Shown here: positions 42,746 to 51,479 of the stretch, piece after piece
Position numbering within the stretch: position 1 is the stretch's first letter
Layout: each line of letters opens with the position of its first letter
Assembly: GCA_020636405.1 (NCBI GenBank)
Contig: JACJXW010000007.1
Span: 1 to 64,000 of the forward strand
Source of the DNA: Lewinellaceae bacterium
Lineage (GTDB): Bacteria > Bacteroidota > Bacteroidia > Chitinophagales > Saprospiraceae
Direction of reading: 5' to 3'
Length of the DNA stretch: 64,000 nt
Made by a program: the position numbers and the translations under genes
Notes under the pieces: model-generated
What the model was told of the DNA's origin: nothing
Database searches by the model: none
Seen by the model: only the letters and a program-made list of their open reading frames with translations

Positions 42746-45700
42746 ATGTTGAGATCCATCATTCGGTTTTTTCTCGAGAACAAATTAGTGGCCTGGCTGA
42801 TGCTGCTGGGCTTTATCGGCTGGGGCTTGTCCACCGCACCTTTCGATTTTGAGAACGACATCCTGCCTCGCGACCCGGTGGCCGTCGACGCCATTCCGGA
42901 TATCGGCGAGAATCAGCAGATCGTCTTCACGCGCTGGGCAGGGCGCAGCCCGCAGGATGTGGAAGACCAGATTACCTATCCACTGACGACTGCCCTGTTG
43001 GGCATCCCGGGAGTCAGGAGTATTCGCAGCAACTCTATGTTCGGTTTTTCCAGCATCTATGTCATCTTCAACGAAGACATAGAATTTTACTGGAGTCGGT
43101 CGCGTATCCTTGAAAAGCTCAACTCCCTGCCCGCCAACATGCTGCCGGAAGGGGTGCAGCCCGCCCTTGGCCCCGACGCCACCGCGCTGGGGCAGATCTT
43201 CTGGTATACCCTCGAAGGGCGCGACCCGGAGGGCAACCCCACCGGAGGGTGGGACCCTCACGAGCTGCGTTCCATTCAGGATTTCTACGTGCGCTTCGGG
43301 CTGTCCGCCGCCGAAGGCGTTTCCGAAGTAGCTTCCGTAGGCGGCTTCGTCAAGGAATACCAGATCGATGTCGATCCCGGCCGTATGGAGGCCAACAACA
43401 TTTCGCTGGACCAGGTCATGCAAGCCGTCCGGAACAGCAACCTCGACATCGGAGCGCAGACCATAGAGATCAACCTGGCGGAGTACTTCGTCCGCGGCCT
43501 GGGGTATATCAAAAATATCGAGGACATCGAGGAGAGCGTAGTGGCAGTGAATAACAACATCCCCATCCGGATCCGGGATGTGGCCCGGGTGTCCCTGGGG
43601 CCGGCTGCCCGCCGGGGGGCGCTAGACAAATCGGGGGCCGAGGCCGTGGGCGGAGTGGTCGTAGCCCGTTATGGCTCCAACCCATTACAGGTGATCGAGA
43701 ACGTCAAGGAAAAGATCCGGGAGATCGAGCCGGGATTGCCGAGCCGAACGCTGGCCGACGGTACGGTATCACAGGTAAAGATCGTGCCCTTCTACGACCG
43801 CACGGAGCTGATCCAGGAAACCATCGGCACCCTGGAAGAAGCCCTGACGCTGGAAGTGCTCATCACGGTGATCGTGGTGATCCTGATGCTGCTCAACCTC
43901 CGCTCTTCCTTCCTGGTGTCGGGCAGCCTGCCGGTAGCAGTATTGATGTGCTTCATTGCCATGCGCTATTTCGGCGTTGACGCCAACATCGTAGCGCTTT
44001 CCGGCATTGCCATCGCCATAGGCACCATGGTCGATATGGGCATTGTGCTGACCGAAAGCATGGTGTACCGCATGGAAAAGGCCCCGGAAGGAGAATCGTT
44101 GCTTACCACCATTTACGAAGCTACAGTAGAAGTCGCCTCGGCGGTTGTGACGGCAGTAGCTACTACGATCATCAGCTTTCTGCCGGTATTCACAATGGAG
44201 GCGGCAGAAGGCAAATTGTTCCGCCCGCTGGCTTTCACCAAGACCTTTGCACTGCTGGCATCCATCATCGTAGCGGTAACCATTATACCGCCGCTGGCAC
44301 ACAGCCTCTTTTCCCTTCGCCGGGAAGGATCGAGGATGCGCATTTTCACCAACCTGCTGCTGCTGGCCGGCGGCATCGGGCTCGCTTTGGCCTACAGCCC
44401 CCAACTGGGAACGGTTGCCGCTTTGGTGGGCGCTGTCGGCGTGCTGGATGCATGGCTGAAGGACAGGCTTTCCGAAAGAGGACAATATGGATTTGATATC
44501 TTGAAGAATGTGCTCATTGCCGGCATCGTGGGGTTCTTCCTAACGCGGTTCTGGATGCCGCTGGGCGTGGAGCAAAGCCTGACTACCAACTTTTTCTTCG
44601 TCGCGTTGATCACCGGGCTTCTGCTTGGGTTTTTCTTCCTGGTAATCCATTACTACGAAAACATCCTCCGCTTCTGTTTGCGCTTCAAAGTGCTGTTCCT
44701 TCTGCTGGTTTCCGCAATGATCTACAGCGGCTTTACCACTTACCAGAATATGGGTGAAGAGTTTATGCCTTCCCTGGATGAAGGTTCCTTCCTGCTGATG
44801 CCTACTGCTATGCCTCATTCCGGCATGCAGGAGAACACCAAGAACCTGAGGTTGCTCGACATGGCCGTCACCGCAATTCCGGAAGTGGAAACGGTGGTTG
44901 GAAAGCTGGGCCGAGTAGAAAGCCCGCTGGACCCTGCGCCCATTTCCATGTACGAGAACGTGATCATCTACAAACCGGAGTACAAAACCAATGAAAAGGG
45001 GCACCGCATCCGATATAAGGTGGATGAACAAGGGGAGTACCTGCGCAACGAGCAAGGGGAGCTAATCGAGGACAACAAAGGCCAGTACTACCGCCAATGG
45101 CGCGACCATATCCGCACACCCGATGATATCTGGGACGAGATCGTTCAGGTTACCCGGCTGCCGGGTGTCACCTCCGCTCCAAAATTGCAGCCTATCGAAA
45201 CCCGGCTGGTGATGCTGCAAACCGGCATGCGAGCCCCAATGGGCATCAAGGTGAAAGGCCCTAACCTGAAAGACATAGAAACTTTTGGGCTGGAACTGGA
45301 AAAGCACCTCAAAGAGGTGGAGGGTGTCAAAGATGCAGCGGTCTTTGCCGACCGGATCATTGGCAAGCCCTATCTGCAACTGGATATCGACCGCAACGCC
45401 ATCGCCCGCCACGGGCTGTCCATAGCCGATGTGCAACGCTACATACAGGCGGCAGTGGGTGGTATGAAAATGACAGAGACCGTGGAAGGCCGGGAACGCT
45501 ACTCCGTACGCATCCGTTACCCCCGAGAATTGCGGGACAGCCCGGAGGCCCTGCGCCGAATCCTGGTGACGGCAAAGAACGGCGCCCAGATCCCGCTTGG
45601 AGATCTTGTGGAGATCAAATATGAACAGGGCCCGCAGTCCATCAAAAGCGAAGACGGATTCCTCGTAGGTTACGTGCTTTTTGATAAGGAGGACGGTTAC

Positions 45701-46411
45701 GCCGAGGTGGAGGTTGTGGAAAATGCCCAGCGCCATTTCCGGGAACTGATCGATGACGGAGGGTTAAGGGTGCCGCCGGCAGTGAACTACAGCTTTGCCG
45801 GCACCTACGAACAGCAGGTGCGAGCCAACCGGCGAATGATGCTGGTGCTGCCCATTTCGCTGGGCATCATTTTTCTGATCCTTTATTTTCAGTTCCGCTC
45901 CGTTCCCATCTCTCTTATGGTGTTCACCGGCGTATTTGTGGCCTTCGCCGGCGGTTTCTTCATGATCTGGCTTTACGGGCAGGACTGGTTTCTGGACTTC
46001 AACGTCCTGGGCGCCAACATGAGGGGCCTGTTCCAGGTCAAAACCATCAACCTCAGCGTAGCAGTCTGGGTGGGGTTCCTGGCCCTCTTTGGCATCGCCA
46101 CCGACGATGGCGTACTGGTGGCCACTTTCCTCCGCGACAGCTTCCGGGTCAATGAGCCCAAAACCGTTTCCGAGATCCGCGATGCTGTAGTAGAGGGCGG
46201 CCTGCGCCGCGTCCGCCCGGCTATGATGACTACGGCGACTACTATTCTGGCCCTGCTGCCGGTACTGACTTCTACCGGGCGCGGGTCGGATATCATGGTT
46301 CCCATGGCCATCCCCTCCTTTGGGGGCATGCTGATACAGGTGATTACGATGTTTACGGTCCCGGTGCTGTATAGTTGGTGGAAGGAAATGAGGCTTGATA
46401 GTGGGAAATAG
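42746..46411 (+). CDS. cusA: CusA/CzcA-type heavy-metal efflux RND transporter
   Basis: The inner-membrane pump exports Cu/Ag or divalent metals through a tripartite complex with CusB and CusC, driven by protons. At 1221 residues it is longer than E. coli CusA because of an extra helix-rich stretch near 530-640 and a charged insertion (KTNEKGHRIRYKVDEQGEYL) near residue 750. Landmarks: DAIPDIGENQQIVFTRWAGR near the N-terminus, NSMFGFSSIYVIFNEDIEFY, the transmembrane IAIGTMVDMGIVLTESM with its acidic residue, TGMRAPMGIKVKG and GGMKMTETVEGRERYSVRI around the periplasmic metal site with methionines, and TDDGVLVATFLRDSF. The Met-rich site favours copper/silver over zinc. Followed by an S23 gene instead of directly by cusC. 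Confidence 0.94.
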   Translation: MLRSIIRFFLENKLVAWLMLLGFIGWGLSTAPFDFENDILPRDPVAVDAIPDIGENQQIVFTRWAGRSPQDVEDQITYPLTTALLGIPGVRSIRSNSMFGFSSIYVIFNEDIEFYWSRSRILEKLNSLPANMLPEGVQPALGPDATALGQIFWYTLEGRDPEGNPTGGWDPHELRSIQDFYVRFGLSAAEGVSEVASVGGFVKEYQIDVDPGRMEANNISLDQVMQAVRNSNLDIGAQTIEINLAEYFVRGLGYIKNIEDIEESVVAVNNNIPIRIRDVARVSLGPAARRGALDKSGAEAVGGVVVARYGSNPLQVIENVKEKIREIEPGLPSRTLADGTVSQVKIVPFYDRTELIQETIGTLEEALTLEVLITVIVVILMLLNLRSSFLVSGSLPVAVLMCFIAMRYFGVDANIVALSGIAIAIGTMVDMGIVLTESMVYRMEKAPEGESLLTTIYEATVEVASAVVTAVATTIISFLPVFTMEAAEGKLFRPLAFTKTFALLASIIVAVTIIPPLAHSLFSLRREGSRMRIFTNLLLLAGGIGLALAYSPQLGTVAALVGAVGVLDAWLKDRLSERGQYGFDILKNVLIAGIVGFFLTRFWMPLGVEQSLTTNFFFVALITGLLLGFFFLVIHYYENILRFCLRFKVLFLLLVSAMIYSGFTTYQNMGEEFMPSLDEGSFLLMPTAMPHSGMQENTKNLRLLDMAVTAIPEVETVVGKLGRVESPLDPAPISMYENVIIYKPEYKTNEKGHRIRYKVDEQGEYLRNEQGELIEDNKGQYYRQWRDHIRTPDDIWDEIVQVTRLPGVTSAPKLQPIETRLVMLQTGMRAPMGIKVKGPNLKDIETFGLELEKHLKEVEGVKDAAVFADRIIGKPYLQLDIDRNAIARHGLSIADVQRYIQAAVGGMKMTETVEGRERYSVRIRYPRELRDSPEALRRILVTAKNGAQIPLGDLVEIKYEQGPQSIKSEDGFLVGYVLFDKEDGYAEVEVVENAQRHFRELIDDGGLRVPPAVNYSFAGTYEQQVRANRRMMLVLPISLGIIFLILYFQFRSVPISLMVFTGVFVAFAGGFFMIWLYGQDWFLDFNVLGANMRGLFQVKTINLSVAVWVGFLALFGIATDDGVLVATFLRDSFRVNEPKTVSEIRDAVVEGGLRRVRPAMMTTATTILALLPVLTSTGRGSDIMVPMAIPSFGGMLIQVITMFTVPVLYSWWKEMRLDSGK

Positions 46412-46453
46412 GGGTATATGGAAATACAATGGAAATACATGGAAATACATGGA
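46402..46453. repeat. Inverted minisatellite block at the end of cusA
   Basis: Four ggaaata-type units (10-11 bp) start inside the last cusA codons (gggaaatag contains the stop) and run to 46453. In reverse complement they read tatttccatg, the word amplified at 47061-47190. The two blocks bracket the S23 gene in inverted orientation. Confidence 0.75.
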
Positions 46454-46544
46454 GACAGTTCTATTAAAATGCCGGTTAATTGAAGAATAGATCGTTGCGT
46501 TTATAGAAAAATACTGACTCCAGCCATAGTAGAGTGGCGGGGTA

Positions 46545-46552
46545 TAATTTTG
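46545..46552 (+). promoter_or_regulatory. Own promoter (-7 box) of the S23 gene
   Basis: TAATTTTG matches TAnnTTTG exactly, 48 bases before ATG 46600 and after the inverted repeat block, so the inserted gene can be transcribed independently of the metal operon. Confidence 0.5.
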
Positions 46553-46599
46553 AGGTGAAAAAAAAGCTTTAAATCTATTCACCATCAAAAAAACTGACC

Positions 46600-46974
46600 A
46601 TGGCAAATTACTATGTTCCGTTGAAGGACCTGGAAGTATATCAATTGGCGAGGAAATTTTCGAGAAAGGCATGGACCATTTACGAAGGACTGAGCTGGAA
46701 AGATCAAAAGATTATGGGTGATCAATTCATCGAATCGGCGGATTCTGTTGGAAGTAATATCGCGGAGGGTTACGCCCGATATCATTACAGAGATAAAGTG
46801 AAGTTTTACTATTACAGTAGAGGTTCACTTTCCGAGTCCTGCAATCACTGGCTGGAACTCCTGTATGAGCGGGAAAGGATATCTCATACCTCTTTCGAAG
46901 ACATCAAAGACCTCCAAAAGGAAATTGAGATTAGGTTAAACAATTTTATTTCATCGACAATGAAAAACACCTGA
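46600..46974 (+). CDS. Four-helix-bundle protein (S23 / 23S rRNA intervening-sequence family)
   Basis: 124 residues, all-helical. Family motifs: LKDLEVYQLARKFSRKAW (helix 1), DQFIESADSVGSNIAEGYAR (read as ESADSVGSNIAEGYARY, the diagnostic block) and KFYYYSRGSLSESCNHWLEL (helix 3). S23 proteins are encoded in rRNA intervening sequences or stand alone, and a relative (Avd) serves diversity-generating retroelements; their molecular role is unsettled. Here the gene sits between cusA and cusC, with its own promoter, bracketed by inverted minisatellites, and its stop is only 5 bases before the cusC ATG. It looks like a cargo gene inserted into the metal operon, not a metal gene. Confidence 0.9.
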   Translation: MANYYVPLKDLEVYQLARKFSRKAWTIYEGLSWKDQKIMGDQFIESADSVGSNIAEGYARYHYRDKVKFYYYSRGSLSESCNHWLELLYERERISHTSFEDIKDLQKEIEIRLNNFISSTMKNT

Positions 46975-46979
46975 TACTA

Positions 46980-48422
46980 ATGAGGAAAAAAGAGTTTTCA
47001 ACTGAATTAATTCCAAAGATAAGAGGACAAATAGTTCCTGGTTCCGTCATATTCCTATTGTATTTCAACCCTATTTCAATCATATTTCAATCGTATTTCA
47101 ACCCTATTTCAATCATATTTCAATCGTATTTCAATCGTATTTCCACCCTATTTCCACCCTATTTCAACCCTATTTCCACCCTATTTCCACAAAGGTTTCT
47201 CTATTTTTCTTTATTACTAGCAATCTTTTTTTTCCCTTATCTTCTCCCTGCCCAGCCCCTGGACACCATCATCGCCCATACCCTGCAAAACAACTTCGAG
47301 ATCCGCGCCTTGGAGCAAGAATACCAGGCTGCCCTCCAACGTGCGCCGCAGGTGAGCCAGTTGCCGGACCCGGAAGTAGGACTGGGCATTTTTGCCCTGC
47401 CGGTGGAAACGCGCCTCGGCCCTCAGTGGGTGCGCCTGAGCGCCACGCAAATGTTCCCCTGGAAAGGTAAGCTGAAAGCTCAGGAGGAAGTAGTGCTGGC
47501 CATGGCCAAAGCCGATTTCGAACGCATCAACGCCCAGCGCCTGAACTTGAAATACAAAGCGTCCCTGGCCTATTTTCAGCTTTATGAACTGGATGCCACC
47601 CAGGATATCCTTCGCCGCAATCTCCGTTTTTTTAGTGCATTGGAAGAACTCGCCCTGTCGAGGGTGGAAAACGGAAAGGGTAGTTTGGCCGACGTGTTGC
47701 GGGTACAATCCAAAAGCCTGGAGCTGAAAAAAGAGCTGGAGCGCCTCGACAACCAAAAAGCCAAACCCCTCGCCGAGATCAACCAGCTCATGGGCAGGCC
47801 AGCCGGCGCCATCGTCCTTGTGACAGCCCCCCTCGGCCCCGCCCAGTTGCCCTACCGGCAGGATTCCCTGCTGGCCGTCATTCGGGAGAACCACCCGGCC
47901 CTCTCCGCTCTCCAGTGGGAACAGGAGGCCGCCCGCCGGCGGATCAATCTCAACGAACTGGAGGGCAAACCTGATTTCGGCGTAGGGTTGGATTACATAT
48001 TCGTCGGGCAGCGCAATGACGCCAACCCCAGTGGAAACGGCAGAGACATTCTGAGCCCGCGCCTGATGGTGCAGGCCCCGCTGTATCGAAAAAAATACGA
48101 TGCCAGGGAACGGGAAGAAGAGCTGAAGATCGCCGCCATGCACAACCGGCAGGAGAGCTGGCTGCTTCAGTTCGCTGCAGCCATCGAAAAGGCCTACGCC
48201 GATCACCGCGATGCTATAATACAATTGGAACTCTACGATGAACAGGAGGGAATCATCAACTCTACGATCGAAATACTACAAGCAAGCTACAGCACCGACG
48301 GCGCCCGCTTTGACGAATTGCTGCAACTGCAGAACGAACTGGTGAACTACGACAAAATGCGCCTGAAGGCCATCGTAAAAACACACCTGGCAAAAGCCGA
48401 GGTGGAAAAACTAATATTTTAG
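46980..48422 (+). CDS. cusC: TolC-family outer-membrane factor of the efflux cassette, with a repeat-encoded N-terminal extension
   Basis: The 480-residue frame opens at ATG 46980, but the natural signal peptide (QRFLYFSLLLAIFFFPYLLPAQ) starts only around residue 70. Between them, 12 units of an 11-bp minisatellite are read as YFNPISIIFQS-type 11-residue repeats. No ATG, GTG or TTG lies nearer the signal, so the true start is uncertain; a non-standard or lost start is possible. The mature protein is a normal TolC family member: DTIIAHTLQNNFEIRALEQEY, QLPDPEVGLGIFALP, LRVQSKSLELKKELERL, and an equivalent second half with NHPALSALQWEQEAARRRI. It forms the outer-membrane channel for CusA/CusB. 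CusB follows after 4 bases. Confidence 0.85.
   Translation: MRKKEFSTELIPKIRGQIVPGSVIFLLYFNPISIIFQSYFNPISIIFQSYFNRISTLFPPYFNPISTLFPQRFLYFSLLLAIFFFPYLLPAQPLDTIIAHTLQNNFEIRALEQEYQAALQRAPQVSQLPDPEVGLGIFALPVETRLGPQWVRLSATQMFPWKGKLKAQEEVVLAMAKADFERINAQRLNLKYKASLAYFQLYELDATQDILRRNLRFFSALEELALSRVENGKGSLADVLRVQSKSLELKKELERLDNQKAKPLAEINQLMGRPAGAIVLVTAPLGPAQLPYRQDSLLAVIRENHPALSALQWEQEAARRRINLNELEGKPDFGVGLDYIFVGQRNDANPSGNGRDILSPRLMVQAPLYRKKYDAREREEELKIAAMHNRQESWLLQFAAAIEKAYADHRDAIIQLELYDEQEGIINSTIEILQASYSTDGARFDELLQLQNELVNYDKMRLKAIVKTHLAKAEVEKLIF
47061..47190 (+). repeat. 11-bp minisatellite, 12 units, inside the cusC reading frame
   Basis: Twelve consecutive units of the form tatttcaaccc / tatttcaatca / tatttcaatcg / tatttccaccc run without interruption. 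Since 33 bp is three units and eleven codons, the reading frame repeats every 11 residues and contains no stop. Confidence 0.9.
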
Positions 48423-48426
48423 GATC

Positions 48427-50187
48427 ATGAAAAATATCCGGATCATTATCATTACCATCATAGCCGCGGCCATCGGATTGGGTGCGGGGTACCTGCTGTT
48501 TCGCTCGCCGGCAGAGCAACACAACCTCAATACAGGAGTGGCAGGAGATAAAAACCCGGCTGAAACAACCGTCTATACCTGCTCAATGCACCCGCAGATC
48601 CGGCAGAACGAGCCGGGGTTGTGCCCCATTTGCGAAATGGAACTTGTGCCGTTATCCGATGCCTCTTCTTCCGGTGACCCCCTTACCCTGCAAATGACGC
48701 TTGACGCTGTGCGGCTCGCCAATGTGCAGACGACGGTTATTGGCGAAAAAGGACAGTCTTCTAAGGCCATCACACTCAACGGAAAGATCAGCGCCGACGA
48801 ACGGCGAGCGGCCAATCAGGTAGCTCACGTCCCGGGACGCATCGAAAAACTATACGTTACTTTCACCGGAGAACTGGTCCAGAAAGGCCAGCGCCTTGCC
48901 GAGATCTACTCCCCTGAGCTCGTCACGGCCCAGCGGGAGCTGCTGGAAGCGCTGCGCTTTCAGGATGTCAACCCCAAACTGGCCCAGGCTGCCCGGGAGA
49001 AGCTGCGCCGCTGGAAGATACCCCAACAAATGATCGAGGAACTGGAAAAGACCGGGGTGATACAGGAAAATGTCACCGTATATGCAGATGCAGGCGGCGT
49101 TGTACGCAAGCGCCTGGCCTCTGTAGGGGATTATGTCAGGGAAGGTGAAGCCTTGTTCGCGCTTGCCGAGCTGAGCCGCCTCTGGGTCCTTTTTGACGCT
49201 TATGAAGACGACCTCGCCCACCTTCATACCGGCGATGTTGTGGCATTCACTACACCCGTATTGCCCGGACGACAGTTCTCTACCCGGATCACATACATCG
49301 ATCCGGTGATCGATCCGGCTTCGCGTACCGCTGCTTTACGGGCGGAAATAAACAACTCTTCAGGATTGCTGAAGCCGGAAATGTTCGTAAAAGGCGTCAT
49401 ACAGGCCCGCGAGGCAACCGGGAAGCAGTTGCTCGTTCCCCGCTCTGCCGTTCTCTGGACAGGGCAGCGCTCGGTCGTTTACCTGAAAGTCCCCAACAGC
49501 ATTGTGCCTACTTTCGAGTACCGCGAAGTGGCTCTCGGGGAAGCCCTAGGTAATAATTATCTGGTAAGGGAGGGGCTGATGGCCGGTGATGAAGTGGTTA
49601 CCAACGGCGCTTTTGCCATCGACGCTGCAGCCCAGCTCAACAACCAGGCCAGCATGATGAACCGCCAGGTCATGGTAGAGGGCATGGCGGCGCCGGCAGC
49701 GCCGGATTTCCGCGAAAGCACCCCGCCGTCCTTCCGTCAACAGATGGAAGCCCTGTCCAAACGATACCTTAAGCTTAAAGACGCTTTGGTCGCCACGGAT
49801 TCCCTGGCCGCAGCCAAGGCCGGCGAAGGTTTCCTGGAAGGGCTGAACCAGGTAGACATGGGACTGCTACAGGGGCCGGCACACCACTTCTGGATGGGCC
49901 AGCTCAACGCCATGCGCACCCATGCCGGGAAAATAGCCAAAGCCAAAAATGTCGAAGAAGAACGCAAACAGTTTGATTTTTTATCTACCCTCCTAATCGA
50001 AACCATTCGGGCATTTGGCACTGAAGGGCACCAACTCTACATCCAGCATTGCCCCATGGCCTTCGATGACCGGGGCGCCGACTGGATCAGCGAAGAAACC
50101 CAAATTCTTAATCCGTATTTTGGGGACAAAATGTTGAAGTGCGGAGTGGTCAAAGACAGCCTTTTCACACCAACAAAAGCATTGTAA
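48427..50187 (+). CDS. cusB: CusB-type periplasmic adaptor with N-terminal heavy-metal-binding domain and C-terminal DUF3347-like domain
   Basis: 586 residues. A membrane anchor (IRIIIITIIAAAIGLGAGYL) is followed at about 42-75 by a heavy-metal-binding module YTCSMHPQIRQNEPGLCPIC with its Cys/Met/His residues. The adaptor body has a barrel-sandwich domain (VAHVPGRIEKLYVTFTGELV, IYSPELVTAQRELLEAL hairpin, GVVRKRLASVGDYVREGEAL) and a beta-barrel (LWVLFDAYEDDLAHLHTGD). The C-terminal 150 residues (LKLKDALVATDSLAAAKAGE and QHCPMAFDDRGADWISEE, HCPM plus KMLKCG) match DUF3347 domains found fused to CusB in Bacteroidota; these add a second possible metal site. It bridges CusA and CusC. Four bases after cusC; the next start abuts its stop (TAA-ATG). 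Confidence 0.94.
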   Translation: MKNIRIIIITIIAAAIGLGAGYLLFRSPAEQHNLNTGVAGDKNPAETTVYTCSMHPQIRQNEPGLCPICEMELVPLSDASSSGDPLTLQMTLDAVRLANVQTTVIGEKGQSSKAITLNGKISADERRAANQVAHVPGRIEKLYVTFTGELVQKGQRLAEIYSPELVTAQRELLEALRFQDVNPKLAQAAREKLRRWKIPQQMIEELEKTGVIQENVTVYADAGGVVRKRLASVGDYVREGEALFALAELSRLWVLFDAYEDDLAHLHTGDVVAFTTPVLPGRQFSTRITYIDPVIDPASRTAALRAEINNSSGLLKPEMFVKGVIQAREATGKQLLVPRSAVLWTGQRSVVYLKVPNSIVPTFEYREVALGEALGNNYLVREGLMAGDEVVTNGAFAIDAAAQLNNQASMMNRQVMVEGMAAPAAPDFRESTPPSFRQQMEALSKRYLKLKDALVATDSLAAAKAGEGFLEGLNQVDMGLLQGPAHHFWMGQLNAMRTHAGKIAKAKNVEEERKQFDFLSTLLIETIRAFGTEGHQLYIQHCPMAFDDRGADWISEETQILNPYFGDKMLKCGVVKDSLFTPTKAL

Positions 50188-51450
50188 ATGCATCGGTTAT
50201 CACTTTTCATCCCATTGATATTCCTTGTTTTCTCCTGCCGCCAGGACAAAGCAGGCTCCTCCTCCCCCCTCGAGGGAGGCCGGGAGGGGACTACCTCCGT
50301 CCGCATGCTGCCAACGCCCTGCAAGCAAGGTGGAGAGCCTAACCTCTACATTTCCAACGACGGCACCCCATTCCTCTCCTGGGTCGAATACCTCGACGAT
50401 ACGACCGACGCGCTCTATTTTTCGCGCCTGGAAGACGGGCACTGGGGCGCGCCTTCAGAAATAGCCAGGGGCAGCAACTGGTTCGTCAATTGGGCGGACT
50501 TCCCCTCCCTGTCCGGCTTCAACGGCGGAACAGAAAAACTAGCGGCCCACTGGCTCGCCATGGCCGGAGAGGGGACTTATGACTACGACGTACAAATAGC
50601 AACCTCTCCGGATGGAGGTAAAACCTGGCAAGAACCCTTCATTCCTCACCAGGACGGGATACAAGCCGAACATGGCTTTGTGACCCTCCTGCCTGCCGGC
50701 AACAACCGCATGTTTGCTGTCTGGCTGGATGGACGAAACACTAAAGCTTCCGAAAGCGCCGGGCATGGCCACGGACATGGGGCGATGTCTCTGCGGGCAG
50801 GTTTCTTTTCCGATAAAGGTGAGATGTTGGACGAACAGGAGGTTGATGGCCGCGTCTGCGATTGTTGCCAGACGGATGCCGTCCTGATACCCGATGGGCT
50901 CATCGTCGCTTATCGGGACCGTTCGGAAGAGGAGATCCGGGACATTTTCGTTGCCCGTTGGGTCAACGGACAATGGCAGGCTCCCATGAAAGTACAGGAA
51001 GACAACTGGAAGATCAGCGGTTGCCCGGTCAATGGCCCGGCATTGGCTTCCCGCGAGGATCAGGTGGCCCTGGCATGGTACACCGCTGCCCGGGATACGC
51101 CTAAAGTGCTGCTGGCTTTTTCCCACGATAGTGGCGCCCATTTCGACACTCCCTTGCGCCTGGATGGCGGCAAACCGCTGGGCAGGGTGGACGTCAGTTG
51201 GATAGATGAACAACGCCTGGCGGTAAGCTGGATGGAAGAGGTAGGGGAAGAGGCAGAGGCCCGCATCGCCGTAATTGACAAACACGGCCCCAATACACAA
51301 AAAACAATCGTCCTGGTGCGCAACAGCAAAGCCCGCAGTAGTGGCTTCCCGATCCTTGAGGCAATGGGAAATGACGAACTGCTGGCGGCCTGGACGCAGG
51401 CCGATAGTACCGGAACGACTGTAAAAACGGCTATTGTAAATCTGAAATAA
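50188..51450 (+). CDS. BNR/sialidase-like propeller lipoprotein of the metal cassette
   Basis: 420 residues beginning with lipoprotein signal MHRLSLFIPLIFLVFSC (Cys17). Residues 23-51 (from SSSPLEGGREGTTSV to CKQGGEP) are encoded by a G/C-rich palindromic element and look like an inserted linker. The propeller starts at NLYISNDGTPFLSWVEY. It has Asp-box-type IATSPDGGKTWQEPF, further blades (AVWLDGRNTKA, VARWVNGQWQAP, LLAFSHDSGAHFDTP) and WIDEQRLAVSWMEEV near the C-terminus. Two metal-like clusters stand out: GHGHGHG near residue 195 and VCDCCQTD near residue 228. True sialidases need an Arg triad, which I do not see. Its start abuts the cusB stop, so it belongs to the operon and may handle the metal. 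Confidence 0.8.
   Translation: MHRLSLFIPLIFLVFSCRQDKAGSSSPLEGGREGTTSVRMLPTPCKQGGEPNLYISNDGTPFLSWVEYLDDTTDALYFSRLEDGHWGAPSEIARGSNWFVNWADFPSLSGFNGGTEKLAAHWLAMAGEGTYDYDVQIATSPDGGKTWQEPFIPHQDGIQAEHGFVTLLPAGNNRMFAVWLDGRNTKASESAGHGHGHGAMSLRAGFFSDKGEMLDEQEVDGRVCDCCQTDAVLIPDGLIVAYRDRSEEEIRDIFVARWVNGQWQAPMKVQEDNWKISGCPVNGPALASREDQVALAWYTAARDTPKVLLAFSHDSGAHFDTPLRLDGGKPLGRVDVSWIDEQRLAVSWMEEVGEEAEARIAVIDKHGPNTQKTIVLVRNSKARSSGFPILEAMGNDELLAAWTQADSTGTTVKTAIVNLK
50262..50340 (+). repeat. G/C-rich palindromic element in the lipoprotein linker
   Basis: cctcccccctcgagggagg (with the perfect core ccctcgaggg) and a second, weaker palindromic word near ccctgcaagcaagg lie in the codons right after the lipobox. 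The frame stays open. The composition resembles the in-frame insertion in the hybrid kinase (14193-14312). Confidence 0.6.
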
Positions 51451-51479
51451 TCATTTTTTCACTCTTTAAATCAAAAACA

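Noticed and set aside
45764..46672. 302-codon minus-strand frame over the cusA end and the repeats
   Set aside because: Its N-terminal YFHVFPLYFHIPLF segment is only the complement of the ggaaata repeat block.
46600..46974. Diversity-generating retroelement accessory gene (Avd)
   Set aside because: The S23 family includes Avd, but no reverse transcriptase, template repeat or variable repeat pair is seen nearby.
47061..47190. Possible CRISPR array
   Set aside because: Direct tandem units of 11 bp without spacers and without cas genes; it is a minisatellite.
50188..51450. Functional exo-sialidase
   Set aside because: Only propeller blades and one Asp-box are visible; the Arg triad and Glu/Tyr pair of sialidases are not recognisable, and the operon is for metal efflux.
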